From: Psilocybe azurescens
Lineage: Eukaryota; Basidiomycota; Agaricomycetes; Agaricales; Agrocybaceae
Direction of reading: 5' to 3'
Length of the DNA stretch: 50,089 nucleotides
Assembly: GCA_023853785.1 (NCBI GenBank)
Contig: JAJIRX010000758.1
Span: forward strand, 1-50,089
The position numbers and the translations under genes were made by a program. Below the pieces are notes generated by a model. That model did no database searches. It was not told where the DNA came from and saw nothing but the letters and a program-made list of their open reading frames with translations. Positions 11,485 to 22,501 of this stretch are shown here, in pieces. The number at the start of each line of letters is the position of its first letter. Position 1 is the stretch's first letter.

Positions 11485-11830
11485 GCGTATTCCTAAGACT
11501 TCCCACTCCAGAATCAAGAGATGAATAAAAATTTGCATTCAAAGCTGAAGTATCGCTGGATAATAATATCTAGTTTACAGCCACACGTAATGTGTGCACA
11601 GAGTCGGTCCTACGAGAGAATGATTCAAGAACAGACGGTGTAGACTTTGTTGGAGCGAGCGGAATGGTGAAAACTTTGCGCGAGGACGATAACTTGAGGA
11701 ACTTCTCCAGTGGTATTGGTAAATTATTAGTATCGTGCCCCGCCCCGCACAGTCGCTATCGCACCATTCTGGGTGTACACGCGCAGGCCTATGAATAAAA
11801 GCGACATCAATACCTACGTGTAACTTTCAG
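11485..11830. other. no supported gene
   Basis: No extension of the hydantoinase protein is found here, although a TTTACAG acceptor-like site lies at about 11580. Short chance frames only. Confidence 0.4.
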
Positions 11831-11834
11831 GCTC

Positions 11835-12552
11835 GCCACCAGTATTTTTGTCTTTCTCGTTCTCTTCATCGCTGTCCTCGTCTTCACAAAAGTCTTCGCT
11901 TTCCAGTGCATAAGAGCTAATGAGCGACGGTTGCCGAATTATCGGAGGGATATCTGAATCCGCCTTACTCCTGACAAGCCAACAATTCAGTGTCTAATTC
12001 TGATAAGCATGCGAGATTAAACAAGGCTTCCTCTCGTATGTTATCGTCGGTCTGATCATCTGTAGGGAAATATAAGCTTTAAGAAAATCAAACAATTTCC
12101 TGGAATGACAACTTACTCTGAGGTAGCACCTTTTTGTATGCTGTACTCAGCTCATTAAGCATACTTTTACGCTTGCGTGCAAAGAATCTGTCCTCTGCCT
12201 CAATCTTGGGCTAGAGAGGGGGATAGTTGGTTTGTCAAAAATATAGTTAATTTAGTCGGTTTCTTACCAAAACAACATATTCTCCTGCTTGAAGGTTCAA
12301 CTCGCAAGAGACGCTTCGATTACTTCCAAGGCTAACATCTGAAGTTACTATGGGCTCTGATGGTGACTTATTATCAATTTTGTGAATAACAAAACCGTGC
12401 TGCCATTCAGTGTTCTGCAAATTGCGGAAGGAACGGCAGTCCATCTGCGAGAGAACGATGACTACAGACGTCTCACTGTTGATTGAGATATGGACTGTCG
12501 AAGATGTGAGGCACCAGTTGACATTTGGAATTCGAAAGGAAATTTCATACAC
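11835..12552 (-). pseudogene. calpain C-terminal fragment (domain III)
   Basis: The minus-strand stretch from 12552 to about 12270 reads as a calpain domain III beta sandwich: IPNVNWCLTS, then TSVVIVLSQMDCRSFRN, a WQHGFVIHK strand, and SCELNLQAGEYVVLV. A GTAAGA donor then joins an exon with PKIEAEDRFFARKRKSMLNE. A further GTAAGT intron of about 50 bp leads to an acidic helical tail (DDQTDDNIREEALFNLACL). Calpain-family proteases normally carry the Cys/His/Asn catalytic domain upstream, but the next 500 bp upstream show none of its motifs. The piece is therefore an orphan domain, probably a captured or deleted gene remnant. Exon ends are approximate. Confidence 0.6.
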
Positions 12553-12559
12553 TCAATAT

Positions 12560-13085
12560 CGCCATACACTCATAAGCGCGATAACGGCCGGCCTACACAA
12601 ACGCATGCTTCACATGGATAACGTATTCAAATCATGTTCTATCAATCATGTTCTGGCCACTGAGGGCTCGTCTGGGTGCAATGACTGCTATTGGATTGCA
12701 AGGGCGGGGACATCTGTGGGAATGCCTTGGGGCACCACTACCTTGCATGTAGATACATCACAAATCTCTCATATTAGGACGGCGTTAATATATGAGGTGT
12801 TATAATCAGAGCAGTCTTAACATTATATTATGACTGTGTAATATTGTATTGCTTTTAAAGTCGGCCTCAAAGTCAGTCTACCATGCCGCAACTGCTTCAT
12901 TAATTATCGTAAGTAGGTCATAGTGCGCACTGTGCCCTTTCTATTTCCAGTAAAGGAGGGATAGTAGCCCCATTCATGTCCTAAATGAGACTCGGAGGTT
13001 GAATGAACTTATTTGCTGACACTAAAATCTACGTTGTCACCGAGATCTTCTGATAAAAGTTCACCAGCAATCTGATTTTCAGCTA
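12560..13085. other. no supported gene
   Basis: I searched for an upstream calpain catalytic domain and found none. AT-rich non-coding sequence. Confidence 0.4.
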
Positions 13086-13088
13086 TAT

Positions 13089-13286
13089 TGAAAGCCCGGC
13101 GTCACAGGGCTCACTGAGAGTCACGCGGAGAATGACAGGACCATGATATATTGATTGAACGACTGAGTGGGTTATAGGTTTGTACGGTGCGCAAGGTAAG
13201 AGAAGTCGGCGTCAAAGGAAAAGGAGTGGGGATTGTAGTCACGTGTACGTAAATGTAGAAGATAACATAACATGGAAAAGGGGCTG
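13089..13286 (+). repeat. dispersed direct repeat, copy 2
   Basis: Same-strand copy of 5077-5283, with small indels in the middle. It abuts a degenerate foldback-element end at about 13285-13400. Confidence 0.7.
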
Positions 13287-13400
13287 ACTGATTGTACATT
13301 TAATCTTCATACATAGACACAGTAGTTCTTATATATAGATTAGGATTCTCAAGTTTCCCAGATATCAACTCGAGCACCCCGGGACATAAGCACATACCAT
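13285..13400 (+). repeat. degenerate partial copy of the foldback arm
   Basis: Contains GTTCTTATATATAGAT followed by a short TTCCC word, as in the arm at 13549-13765, with many differences. Suggests an older insertion of the same family. Confidence 0.45.
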
Positions 13401-13548
13401 GTTCCTCGGCGCTTCAAGCATGGGCGCATTCCTCTTCAGTTCATACACTGTAGCGATGTATAAATAGAACGTGACAAAAATACCAAAAGATTTCAAAGGC
13501 ACAAGACAAGACCATGGCATCTTTTTTTGCATCTTTCAGCATTCTGTC

Positions 13549-14547
13549 TATGGTTGATTGTTTGTATATTTAATACTAATAGATGCTGTGGTTCTTATAT
13601 ATAGATCGTAATTGATAATGTTCCCGGGCATATAGCTAAGACTCCCCATACATATAACTCCATGTCCCAGACATAAAACTTGAAGGTGTTCAACTATAAA
13701 ACTGTGCTTCCTGTACATAAAACCATGTGTCCCATATACTGAAAATGCTCCTATAAATAGCTTTCTCTCAGTTCCCGAGTTACCACGATGCCAATGTCCC
13801 ATGCATAGAAGCGCGTGAGAACAACCGCTTCGGCAACTCTCGGCGCCTACCCGCAAAAACAAGAACCCATTTTTCCCAATTGTCATCGCGACATGTCTAA
13901 AATGAGCTGACGCAGGCCACGGTAATTAAACTGGTGTTAGCCCAAGAACTGAGCTCTGAAAGCAAATTGAAACAGGATAATGCCTTACGTATGGGTACTT
14001 GTAAACGTGCAGGCCAATTCAATGTGCTGGCATGTTGAGCCAGCCCCACCAAGTCAGCAGCCGTCTTCAGAATTTACTGGAAGTTTCCACTTGGAGCACT
14101 AGTTCATACAGAGCATTAGTGCCTGTTGTCTGCCGCCATTCAAACTCAAAATATTGCTATGGGAATGGTGTTTCGAGGACCGTCGAGGTTGGTCATGGGC
14201 GCCGAGAGCTGTCAAAACAAATGTTCTTATGCGCACCCGGCCATTATAGCATACATCTAATTGTATGGGATGCATTAGCATTGTAATAACTCATGGATTG
14301 AGTCAACGCTATGTATGGGAGCATTTTTAATAATAATATGCGGGACACATAGTTTTATCTACAGGAATCACATTTTCTCTGCGGAAAGCACAGTTTTATA
14401 TTTGAATACCTTCAAGTTTTATGTCTGGGGCACAGAGTTATGTATGGGAGTCTTAGCTATATGTCCGGGAACATTATGAATTACGATCTATATATCAGAA
14501 CCACAGCATCTATCTACAGGGATTAAATGTGCAAACGGTCAACCATA
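13549..14547. mobile_element. foldback/long-TIR element, about 1 kb
   Basis: Two arms in inverted orientation, 13549-13765 and 14309-14547, enclose about 540 bp. Matching blocks include TATATAGATCGTAATT, CATATAGCTAAGACTCCC and AGACATAAAACTTGAAGGT in the left arm against their reverse complements in the right. The outer ends are TATGGTTGA.../...TCAACCATA. The arms contain repeated ACATAAAAC-like words. No transposase is encoded, so it would be non-autonomous. A target-site duplication was not found. Confidence 0.7.
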
Positions 14548-14549
14548 TC

Positions 14550-15085
14550 CGTCGTCCTTCTTCGTGGTCCTATTTTTGACCAAAAGAAATCTAGAAGACT
14601 CCGTATATTATATTGTTAGAAGACCTCAGTGTTACGCTTTGTACAGACAGACTAGTTCGTAGCATCAGCAAATGAGCGCGATGAAAGTTCTCCAATTCAT
14701 TCAAGCGGAGGTCAAACTTTTAAATTTGAGGCCGGCACAGCGGCAGCACTGGAAAAGTATCTGTCCATATAATGTCGTCATTACGAGGGTTGATCGTATC
14801 CGAATTAATTGTTATTCTTCCTTTGAAGGGATCTTTTTCCTCATGTAAACATCGCCAAGCAAAACTCGAGGGAAGATATGTCGAGAACTGGTCTAGGGTA
14901 TCTGACAACCGACTGTGATTCCAGCATGCCGCAATGCCGCTTGTGCTCACTGTACTATTTTTATCTGCTGCGGCTATGTATTTCTTCCTACTTAAGACCA
15001 ATTGCCAGCGACACGCGGCAGAACGCTGGTTGCTCCATTCGTGTGTTCCCATCCCTTCTTTGTACCACTTCCTCACCCTCAAGCG
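14550..15085. other. intergenic, upstream of the GH16 gene
   Basis: No gene supported; it should contain the GH16 promoter. Overlapping open frames on both strands lack family signatures. Confidence 0.4.
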
Positions 15086-16536
15086 ATGTATGTTACATTG
15101 CTCGCCATTCTTTTCGCGTCTGCCTTCGCACAGGAGATGCATCTAGCGGCGAACTACAGCGGCGATGCATTGTACGTGTCAACTTACTACGCCAACTTAG
15201 TCTTGATATCTCAATGCATCGACATATAGCTTCGATTTATGGAATTATAAGGTCGGAAACGATGTCACGAATTTCTGGGGCGATCCATCAAACCAAGGCG
15301 AGGGCAGTCTTTTGAAGGAACTGGTATTCAGTTGCTAACCGTTTATCTAATAGGGGTCGTGAACTTCACTGACCAAGTGTTTGCGCGGGAGCAAAATCTT
15401 CTCTTTGTCAACTCAGTTGGCAACATCATCATGAAAACGGACAACTTCACAGATGGATCATCTAACAGCTCTTTCGTCCGAAACAGTCTCCAGCTACTGA
15501 GTAAGGACCCGATAACACCTGGGACCTTGATGATCATGGACGCCGTCCACATGCCGTTCGGAGTGAGTCTTCTTCACATCGATATATCGTCCGGTGTAAT
15601 GTCAAATTTTTTGAATGCTAGTGTGCTGTCTGGCCCGCATTCTGGATGAACGGCGGTCCAAACTGGCCACAACTTGGTGAAATTGATATAGTCGAAAATA
15701 TTAACCTCGCGACGAACAACGCGTACAATCTCCACACTACACAGGGCTGCAAGGCCTCCACCCAAGTACAAATAACGGGCGACCTCATTAGCACGGACTG
15801 CTTCAACGTCACCAATCACGACCAGGGATGTAAAGTCACCGACAGCGACCTGTCATATGGCTCCGGGTTTGCGAATAATGGAGGTGGTGCCTTCGCGTTC
15901 TTGTGGAACGATGACGGTATGAAGATATGGTTCTTCCCGCGTCCTACCATTCCGGCAGATCTTCCATCGGCAAATCCGAATCCTGATACTTGGGGCACTC
16001 CAACGGCCTTCTACCCAAGCTCGACTTGCGACACGACTAAGTTCTTTGGACCCCAGACCCTTATTCTGGTTGAGTCGACCGTTATTTTCTCTCTACCTAC
16101 ATCATGGCTGACGACCCTACCTGAAATTTGTTCATACGTTCAGGAAATAAATGTATGCGGTAACTTCGCTGTAGAGAAATTCAACGATACCTGCTCAAGT
16201 GTAGCCGCACAATGTACCGACGTCGTTCCCAATCCTGCGGCGTTCGACGAAGCATATTTCGAGATTCGATACATAACGACATTTTCGAAGTGAGTCCTCT
16301 TTCATTGATTTCACTCATCCTTTGCTGGCTCAACGACTGTAAGCTCTACAATACTGAAAGCCAACACCACTGGAGGGTCAAGCAGTAGTGACCCTTCTCC
16401 TTCTGGCACCGCGGGGTCTCAGACTCCAAGTGCCCAGGCTAACTCAAAATCGAACGGACATTCGCTGAGTATACTCGGCCCGTTATCTGTTCTCAGTGGA
16501 ATTGTCGCTCTACTATTCGCGTTCGCCTCGTACTAG
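15086..16536 (+). CDS. GH16 glycosidase (endo-beta-1,3(4)-glucanase-like), GPI-type tail
   Basis: A secreted beta-glucan-active enzyme of about 382 residues in six exons: 15086-15171, 15230-15297, 15354-15562, 15622-16068, 16144-16289 and 16344-16536. Residues 1-15 are a signal peptide (MYVTLLAILFASAFA). The catalytic core has FFDLWNYKVGNDVTNFWG near the start, the CAVWPAFWMNGGPNWP strand, and the family motif GEIDIVE at residues 140-146 (nucleophile Glu141, Asp143, acid/base Glu146). After the catalytic domain comes a Ser/Thr/Pro-rich linker and a hydrophobic C-terminus (VLSGIVALLFAFASY), typical of GPI-anchored wall enzymes. Intron 2 (15298-15353) needs a GC-AG pair to keep frame and leaves a good branch site, GCTAAC. 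Intron 4 (16069-16143) is a multiple of three. Likely role: remodelling or digesting beta-glucan at the cell surface. Confidence 0.85.
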
Positions 16537-16980
16537 TTTCTGTATATAATTTGAATAGTCAGTCAGGACTTTGGATGGACTTGTGGATTAGGCACTGACA
16601 TAGACGTAGTACTCGTTTTGGACTTAATTACGTGGCACTTGTAGCGCTTTAATCAGTTCGTACGCTATATACCAGCTGATTGGGCGTTTCTTCAGGCTAA
16701 CTGGCCAAAACTATTTGGTCCGCCACGTGAAGCCGTGGAGCACAATGAGTGGGCATTGCACGCTTAAATTATAATCTCCAGTGTCCTTCCGAGTCGTACA
16801 ACGTAAAGCATGCGTGGCGTGAATAATTTATCATATATACATATTATAATGAGTACAAAAATATATAGCCAATACTCAAGTTCTTGAATACTCCTCGTTT
16901 ACCCAGTAATCTCACGTATTAGGGCAGGGTTTCAACACTGAAAGTTGAGGCAAGAAATTTTCAAACCGCACTGAGTGGAC
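16537..16980. other. intergenic between convergent genes
   Basis: AT-rich spacer between the 3' ends of the GH16 gene and DUF6534-type copy A. No gene seen. Confidence 0.5.
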
Positions 16981-18919
16981 TCAAGCCTCAGCATCGCTCT
17001 TCTGCGTCCCCGTCCTTATTCCAGATCGCGTCGTAGTGCTAACATCGTCTGAATCGTGCGACGCGAAGATAGGGATGCTGACCCTTTGAGCGCGCTGGAA
17101 TTGCCTGTCGAATCCAGAGGAATGGAGATCATCCCTGTCGTAGCCTCTATTTGCGTTCTGATCTTTTCACGGCGGTTGAGTGTTGCGAGGAGGGAGCTGA
17201 AATATACTGTAAATGTGGAGGGGAGGGGAGGAAGGGAGGGTGTTGTGTTGGTATGGTTTGTTCAGGTTCCCAGGAACTGGGGTGGAGGAGGAAGGCGACG
17301 TACGTTTGCTGAGCATGTAGAACGCGCCTGCGTACGCGAATGTTCCCTCCATTGTGAGCAGCTGGGACGTTGGAATAAATGGACCATCGTCAATCGCACC
17401 AAGTCAATCGTGGTACGTCATGGATTGAACTCACCATGATCAATGTAGCGATAGCCACTACGCTCGTAAGAAGGCCCGTCGTTACGGTATATAGGATCAG
17501 CGTGCTGATCACTGAGTTTGTTCTAGGAAGTAGAGCATTACTCTAGTCAGTCCAAGAGGGGGTGGCTGGGAGTCCTGTTATTGAGCATACCGTTTGATTC
17601 CTGATCGACTGTTCCACAGCAGCACACATAGAGATCCAGCGAGTATCGAGTCGGCAACGCAGATGGAAATCAGAGTGGCGTCCAGTTCGGCCTGGCAGAC
17701 GAGAAGTTTGGTTGAATGACTTGTCGAGACATGCATCAAGCAGGAATTCTTACAACGAGGTCGAGAGCCTGGAGGCCTGTCTTTCGTACACTAATGAAGC
17801 AGAGGTGAGAACGGACCGTCACGGACTTGGATGCATATAATTCTACACACGTCTTTGATGTGGTATCTAAATTCAAAGACCAGATTAGGAATGATCCGCG
17901 ATTTTATTAAAGGAAAGGACTTACATAGACCCGCAACTAGTGCACAGATGACAGGAAATACCTGGTCAATCGCGTCCATTAATGACGATGAATTTCGCCT
18001 AGTGGGCAGAGTGGGTGCAACGTACTGCGGCAGTGGTCAAGATCGCATTGTTCTTGCTGACTTTGTTCCATCGGAACGCGTGAATACATGGCGTTAGAGA
18101 GTATGAAAATAGCGATTACTTACGTCTCCAGATTCGATAACAGTAGAACCTATAGTAGACTGAGTTTAGTCACCGTCTCTATAAGGGACTAGAAAAAGCG
18201 TACCCTCTCACACCGCTATCACTTAAGGACTAAGAAGGCCCGTGCATTGTTAACACGATCCTGAAAGAAAGCAGGAAATACGCACCATCATAAACAACGA
18301 GAACTAATCGACCATCCAAATAATAGCTCAGATTAACACGGAGCAATTTCGAAAAGATGCGAGACCCACCGACAGCGTCCTACAGTCTGATTAACGACTC
18401 ATGGATAGGAGAAAAAAGCGATCTGAATGCTCACCATGGTACGTGGTTGAGAAGTATGCTTAAGGGGTTGGCTATGGACTCCTCCGTGAGCTTAAGCAAC
18501 GCGACTGCTGCGAACACAGCGTGAAGTGTGTCCAGAATCCTATCACGATGTAGGATGTGTAGCACATATTTGAGCGTTCAAATAGACGACGAGCGTACCA
18601 GAGAAGTAGAACCTGCATCAAATTATATAGTAAGAACTCATTATTGCATCTCAAACGACGACGAAGACTCACAAAAACGCGTATATAGAGGGTCTTTACC
18701 GGATCTCCGGAAGTACACGAACGTTTGGTGTGTTGTCAGACCGTAGAACCTGCAAACGATATGAAAGAAGGCAGGGAAGAGTCAGTAAGTTGGGTCGTGA
18801 AGTGGGAAGCTGAGCGCTACGCACACGCCTGCGAGGTAGCTGCCCGCGAACAGCCCGTTGATCGATTTTGTCAGTCTTGCAGCAAGATTTGGGTCTAATG
18901 GGCCTGTCATTGATGCCAT
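16981..18919 (-). CDS. DUF6534-type multi-pass membrane protein, copy A
   Basis: An Agaricomycete-specific family of seven-helix-like membrane proteins of unknown function. The start is ATG at 18919 (MASMTGPLDPNLAARL...SINGLFAGSYLAG). Later exons give a YGLTTHQTFVYFRR segment, a 14-nt exon ending LLLW, then ILDTLHAVFAAVALLKLT, FYCYRIWR, a helix (MDAIDQVFPVICALVAGL), AELDATLISICVADSILAG, NSRSGIKR, and TLILYTVTTGLLTSVVAIAT. The cytoplasmic tail begins SLLATLNRREKIR. Introns are GT-AG. Phases around exons 1-3 do not resolve exactly. Relative to copy B, the tail has lost one T of a run at 17085-17087 (T3 against T4). This shifts the frame to an earlier stop near 17016; with the extra base the tail would end at 16981 as in copy B. 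It is one of a tandem pair. Confidence 0.7.
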
Positions 18920-19009
18920 TATATTCGAAATTTGAGACAGACGCGCTAATTGAAATTTAAAGGAGATGGAAGCGATGGGTATGCAGGTGCTTGATGATTC
19001 TGTCAAGAA

Positions 19010-19760
19010 GGCAGCCAGTCAGTCAGTAAATCAATGTCGTTGTTTTATTGTATGCCATCTATGTAGGCGGTAGCCGCCCCTTCTCTTCTACCGGGTATCG
19101 AGGTTTGAAACGAAGGCTATTTTTTCTCTTCATCAGCTGGGGCCCATGTCAGGTGCGTTAATTTAAGAGTTAAAATTGGTATCGTTTAGTAACCCAAGGC
19201 ATCGGCGCCTTTTCGGGTCATCTTTGGCGGTCACATATAAATAAGTCACTTCGTGGAGTTCATTCGCTCGCACACACACTCTCTTCCTTCCTTGACGGGC
19301 CATGCTTGGCAGTGGGATATGATTCTCGGTGTGTAAAGTTTCGTCATTTATAGTATGCATGATGCGTAGGAAGCTCAAACGAGGGGAATGTCATGGTCAC
19401 CGCGGCACCCTCATGTTTTGCCGTTCATTCAGTTCTCGAACTTCCGTATCACTGATCCACTGATTCACTGTAAGAAGGAAAGATTATCATCAAGAACTTC
19501 CAAGCTCCCAGCTGCAGCCATCATCGGCCAGTCCCCAAATGGATACAACTGGTCAATATTTCAACGCCCGTCACGATCACCCTGCCAAGGCACAGCCACC
19601 ATCCCTCGGACCTTCGCTTTTCATTTGCGCTGTTTTGCCTGCCAGCACGCCGGTGCTCAGTACTCCTTTTCTTTCGCTTTCGCTTCCACTTCTACTTACA
19701 CCGGTGTAGAAGACTAAGACCTTCCCTCCCCCTCCGCTGAGCATTGACAGCAAAGCAAAG
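19010..19760. other. 5' flank of copy A, shared with copy B; spacer
   Basis: Non-coding. From about 19060 to 19620 it aligns with 24940-25003 plus 25940-26470 downstream of copy B's start, apart from the TIR element there. It is therefore the original, uninterrupted form of that region, and the promoter of copy A lies here. Confidence 0.6.
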
Positions 19761-19763
19761 CAG

Positions 19764-20364
19764 ATGCTATTCTACCCCATCCTTCTCCCATGGCCGATTC
19801 TCGTGCACGCGCTGGGCCTGACGGCACTAGGATGCGCCATACTATTCCAAGCAAAGCCGAAGCCAACGCGTGATGCCAGTGAGAAAGCACCGGAAGGAGA
19901 GGATAGATCTACACTGGGAATCGCGACAGTCGCGCTTGGGATGTCGTGTAAGTGCCTTCTCTGTTATCCCTATCGCTGTCCATGTCCCTGTTCTTGCATG
20001 TTCTTGCGTCGACCGACCTCCACATCCGAACGCCCTCCCGACCCAAGTGCGCATGCGCATTCGCTTTCATACCATATAATCTCGATGATAATAGTAAATA
20101 CTGAACGTGCATGCGCACTCTGACATTGCAGATATCGCCACATCGTACATGCCCATGGAGGAGAACCAGTTCCTGCACGCCAGCGCGCCCGTGCGCGTCC
20201 TGCTCGCGTCGCTGGCGGGGGTTAAGTGGGTAGCGACGCGGAACGCCGGCGCCGGCGCTGCGAGCACAGCGCTGCTGGGGGTGGTGCTGTACGACGGCCT
20301 CGGCGGGCTCGTGCTGGGGTGGTATTTGGGGACGTTCAGCGGGAAGATCGCGGCGTATAGATAG
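19764..20364 (+). CDS. small membrane protein, unrecognised
   Basis: Two exons, 19764-19947 and 20132-20364, joined through a GTAAGT...GCAG intron of 184 bp, encode about 138 residues. An N-terminal hydrophobic segment (PILVHALGLTALGCAILFQ) is followed by a charged loop, a second hydrophobic stretch crossing the splice site, the conserved-looking YIATSYMPMEENQFLHASAP, then two more hydrophobic segments (VRVLLASLAGVKW and STALLGVVLYDGLGGLVLGW). Four membrane helices are plausible. I do not recognise the family. The second exon is very GC-rich. A broken relative of the second exon lies at 38576-38781. It sits between the two DUF6534-type copies and in opposite orientation to them. Confidence 0.7.
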
Positions 20365-22500
20365 ATAAGATGGATGGATGGATGCCTGATTGAGTGTTAC
20401 CCGTGATGGTCCATAGTCCATGCCAACATGATTTACAACAATAGTACACACGTTGCGTACTCGACACGGAAATCAAGAACTTTAAATACATTGTCTAAAG
20501 GAGCACCGCAAGGACATGGCTTGGGCATCGGCGGTTGGCGGGTGGTTGTTGCAGCATTTCCAATGCATATATATACATACAGAGGGCGGCAGACGGTAAA
20601 CTGCAGCGTCTGTGTGTCGCAGGACCAATAATTGTCGATGTGTACTCCCTGCCCCATATTATATAGGCATTGATAACGATAAGCCTTGCAGAGATTGTCA
20701 TGCAGCTAGAGACCGCTGACATTCCCCCGTCCCCATTCCCCTCCCGTTCTTGAGCGGACCTGCAGGCTGGGTCTGGCATCTACATTATTATATCGAGCGA
20801 CCAAACATCATTTTCACCCTTTTCCTTTTCTCATACTGTAACTTGGATTAAAGGGTAGTACTGCAGGCTGCAGGACAGGAGCGATTTCTGAGTCTGTCTC
20901 TGGTTGCAGCCTCAGCCTCAGCCTGGGAGGCGAGGCCGAGATGCGTGGCGCCGAGTTGGAGATCTAGATTCTGGAGTCTAGCGAAAGTGCGAGTTGTTGC
21001 TTGAGCTGAGTGTATCCTACTGGCAGGCACTGCAGTGTTGTAACTGTAGTTGTTGCACTGGCAGTGTCCGAGTTCCGAGTCGCTTTTTTGCGCCTGGGAT
21101 CAACTCCAAGTGCTTATTATACTTAGCAGTTCAGAGTCATTGCTGATTCGGATTCAATGCTGATGGAAGATACATACATACATACAAAGGGTTTATACGA
21201 GTCGAGCCTGCGAACGGCGATGCTTACTCTATAAGCATATGATTTCGATTTCTATTTCCGTAAATATTTGATTTGATTCAGACGCCGGATCTGACCCTCA
21301 CGGACTGATTATTGTTGGATCTCAGAGGTGCATTATTTGAATTTGCATTTGCATCTGAATTTGAGGAGCATATATATATTATAGATATTGATTGTAGGTC
21401 CACGAGATGAGATGAGATGAACGTGAAAGTGGAGAAGGGAAGGGCATAGACGCGAGATGCGACTCTCGAGAGAGCGACGCGTTTTCAGATTTTCATTCTC
21501 ATTTTCGGGACACTAGAACACCAAGCAGAGCAGTGACAGTGGGTACAAAGGCAAAGGAAACGTGACCGTCGTACGTCGGACTGGGAAAGGAAAGGAAAGG
21601 AAAGGAAAGGAAATGGTCAAAACAAAGTAGCGAACCACGATTTACTCTATGTAAAGGGATGATTATATATAAAGATGAGAACGAGAAAGGCTTGGGATAG
21701 GGATGAGAGATGAGAGATGAGAGATGGGAGTGAACATAAGCATAAGATTAAGTATGAAAATAGAAGGGAGAAGCCATAAGCCTGGGCGTATCATGGTTCC
21801 GAGGTTCGCTTGTACCGTATGTCATACGGTATGAGTATCGTAGAGTGGGGTGGGGTATAAGTACAGGTATAGGTATAGGTATAACCTGAACCATATATAA
21901 GTGTTCTTGCGTGCATGTCGTGTCCGACTCGTACCGTGTCGCGTTGTGTCGTATGATGAGGACGACAAGGGCGAAGTTGGCGGGGTTGATTGGTGCCAGA
22001 TGAGGTCTGGCGTGCGACCCCAGTCACAGAGCTAGGATGGGATGGGATGACTCGGAGGCGAGGCGGGCATGAAGGCGAAGACGAGGACGAGGCGTGAGCG
22101 ACGTCATCCTTTGCCTTTACATTTACTTCCTTGTCATATACGGTCTTGTGCTAAGTACTCAATTTGTTGTTACGTCAACCAAGGCCCTCGATAGCTATAA
22201 TAACAGTGTGATTGGCACGCCGCACTAAACAAAAACACATCATACCAAGATCAACATTGTTGTCGAACTAACATATAGAAAAACGATGACTCCCAAGCTG
22301 AGCGTGGAGACTACGAATACTATTCGAGTGAAGTTATACACACCGTGATCTACTCTACATCCCAGAGAACCTGCAAAAGATAGTGATCACCCATAAGGCC
22401 TGCCAATTCTGTACGCGCTACCGAGAAGGCACACAGTGTTCGATTTTTTCCGGAAAATAATGTTATACTTTACTGACCGTCACCCCAGTCATTTTTCTGA
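20365..22500. repeat. non-coding block duplicated at 36.5-38.2 kb
   Basis: About 20560-22150 aligns with 36545-38245 along most of its length. Shared words include AGAGGGCGGC, GACCAATAATTG, CCTGCAGGCTGGGTCT and CTCGGAGGCGA. The block contains a (GGAAA)n microsatellite at about 21585-21612, CATA repeats near 21175-21185 and a GGTATA repeat near 21865. No conserved open frame is visible. It could be a long untranslated or regulatory region of the small membrane gene, or a repeat. Confidence 0.65.
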
Positions 22501-22501
22501 C

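Noticed and set aside
21585..21612. GGAAA tandem as a telomere-like or origin repeat
   Set aside because: Only about five units and not TTAGGG; an ordinary microsatellite.
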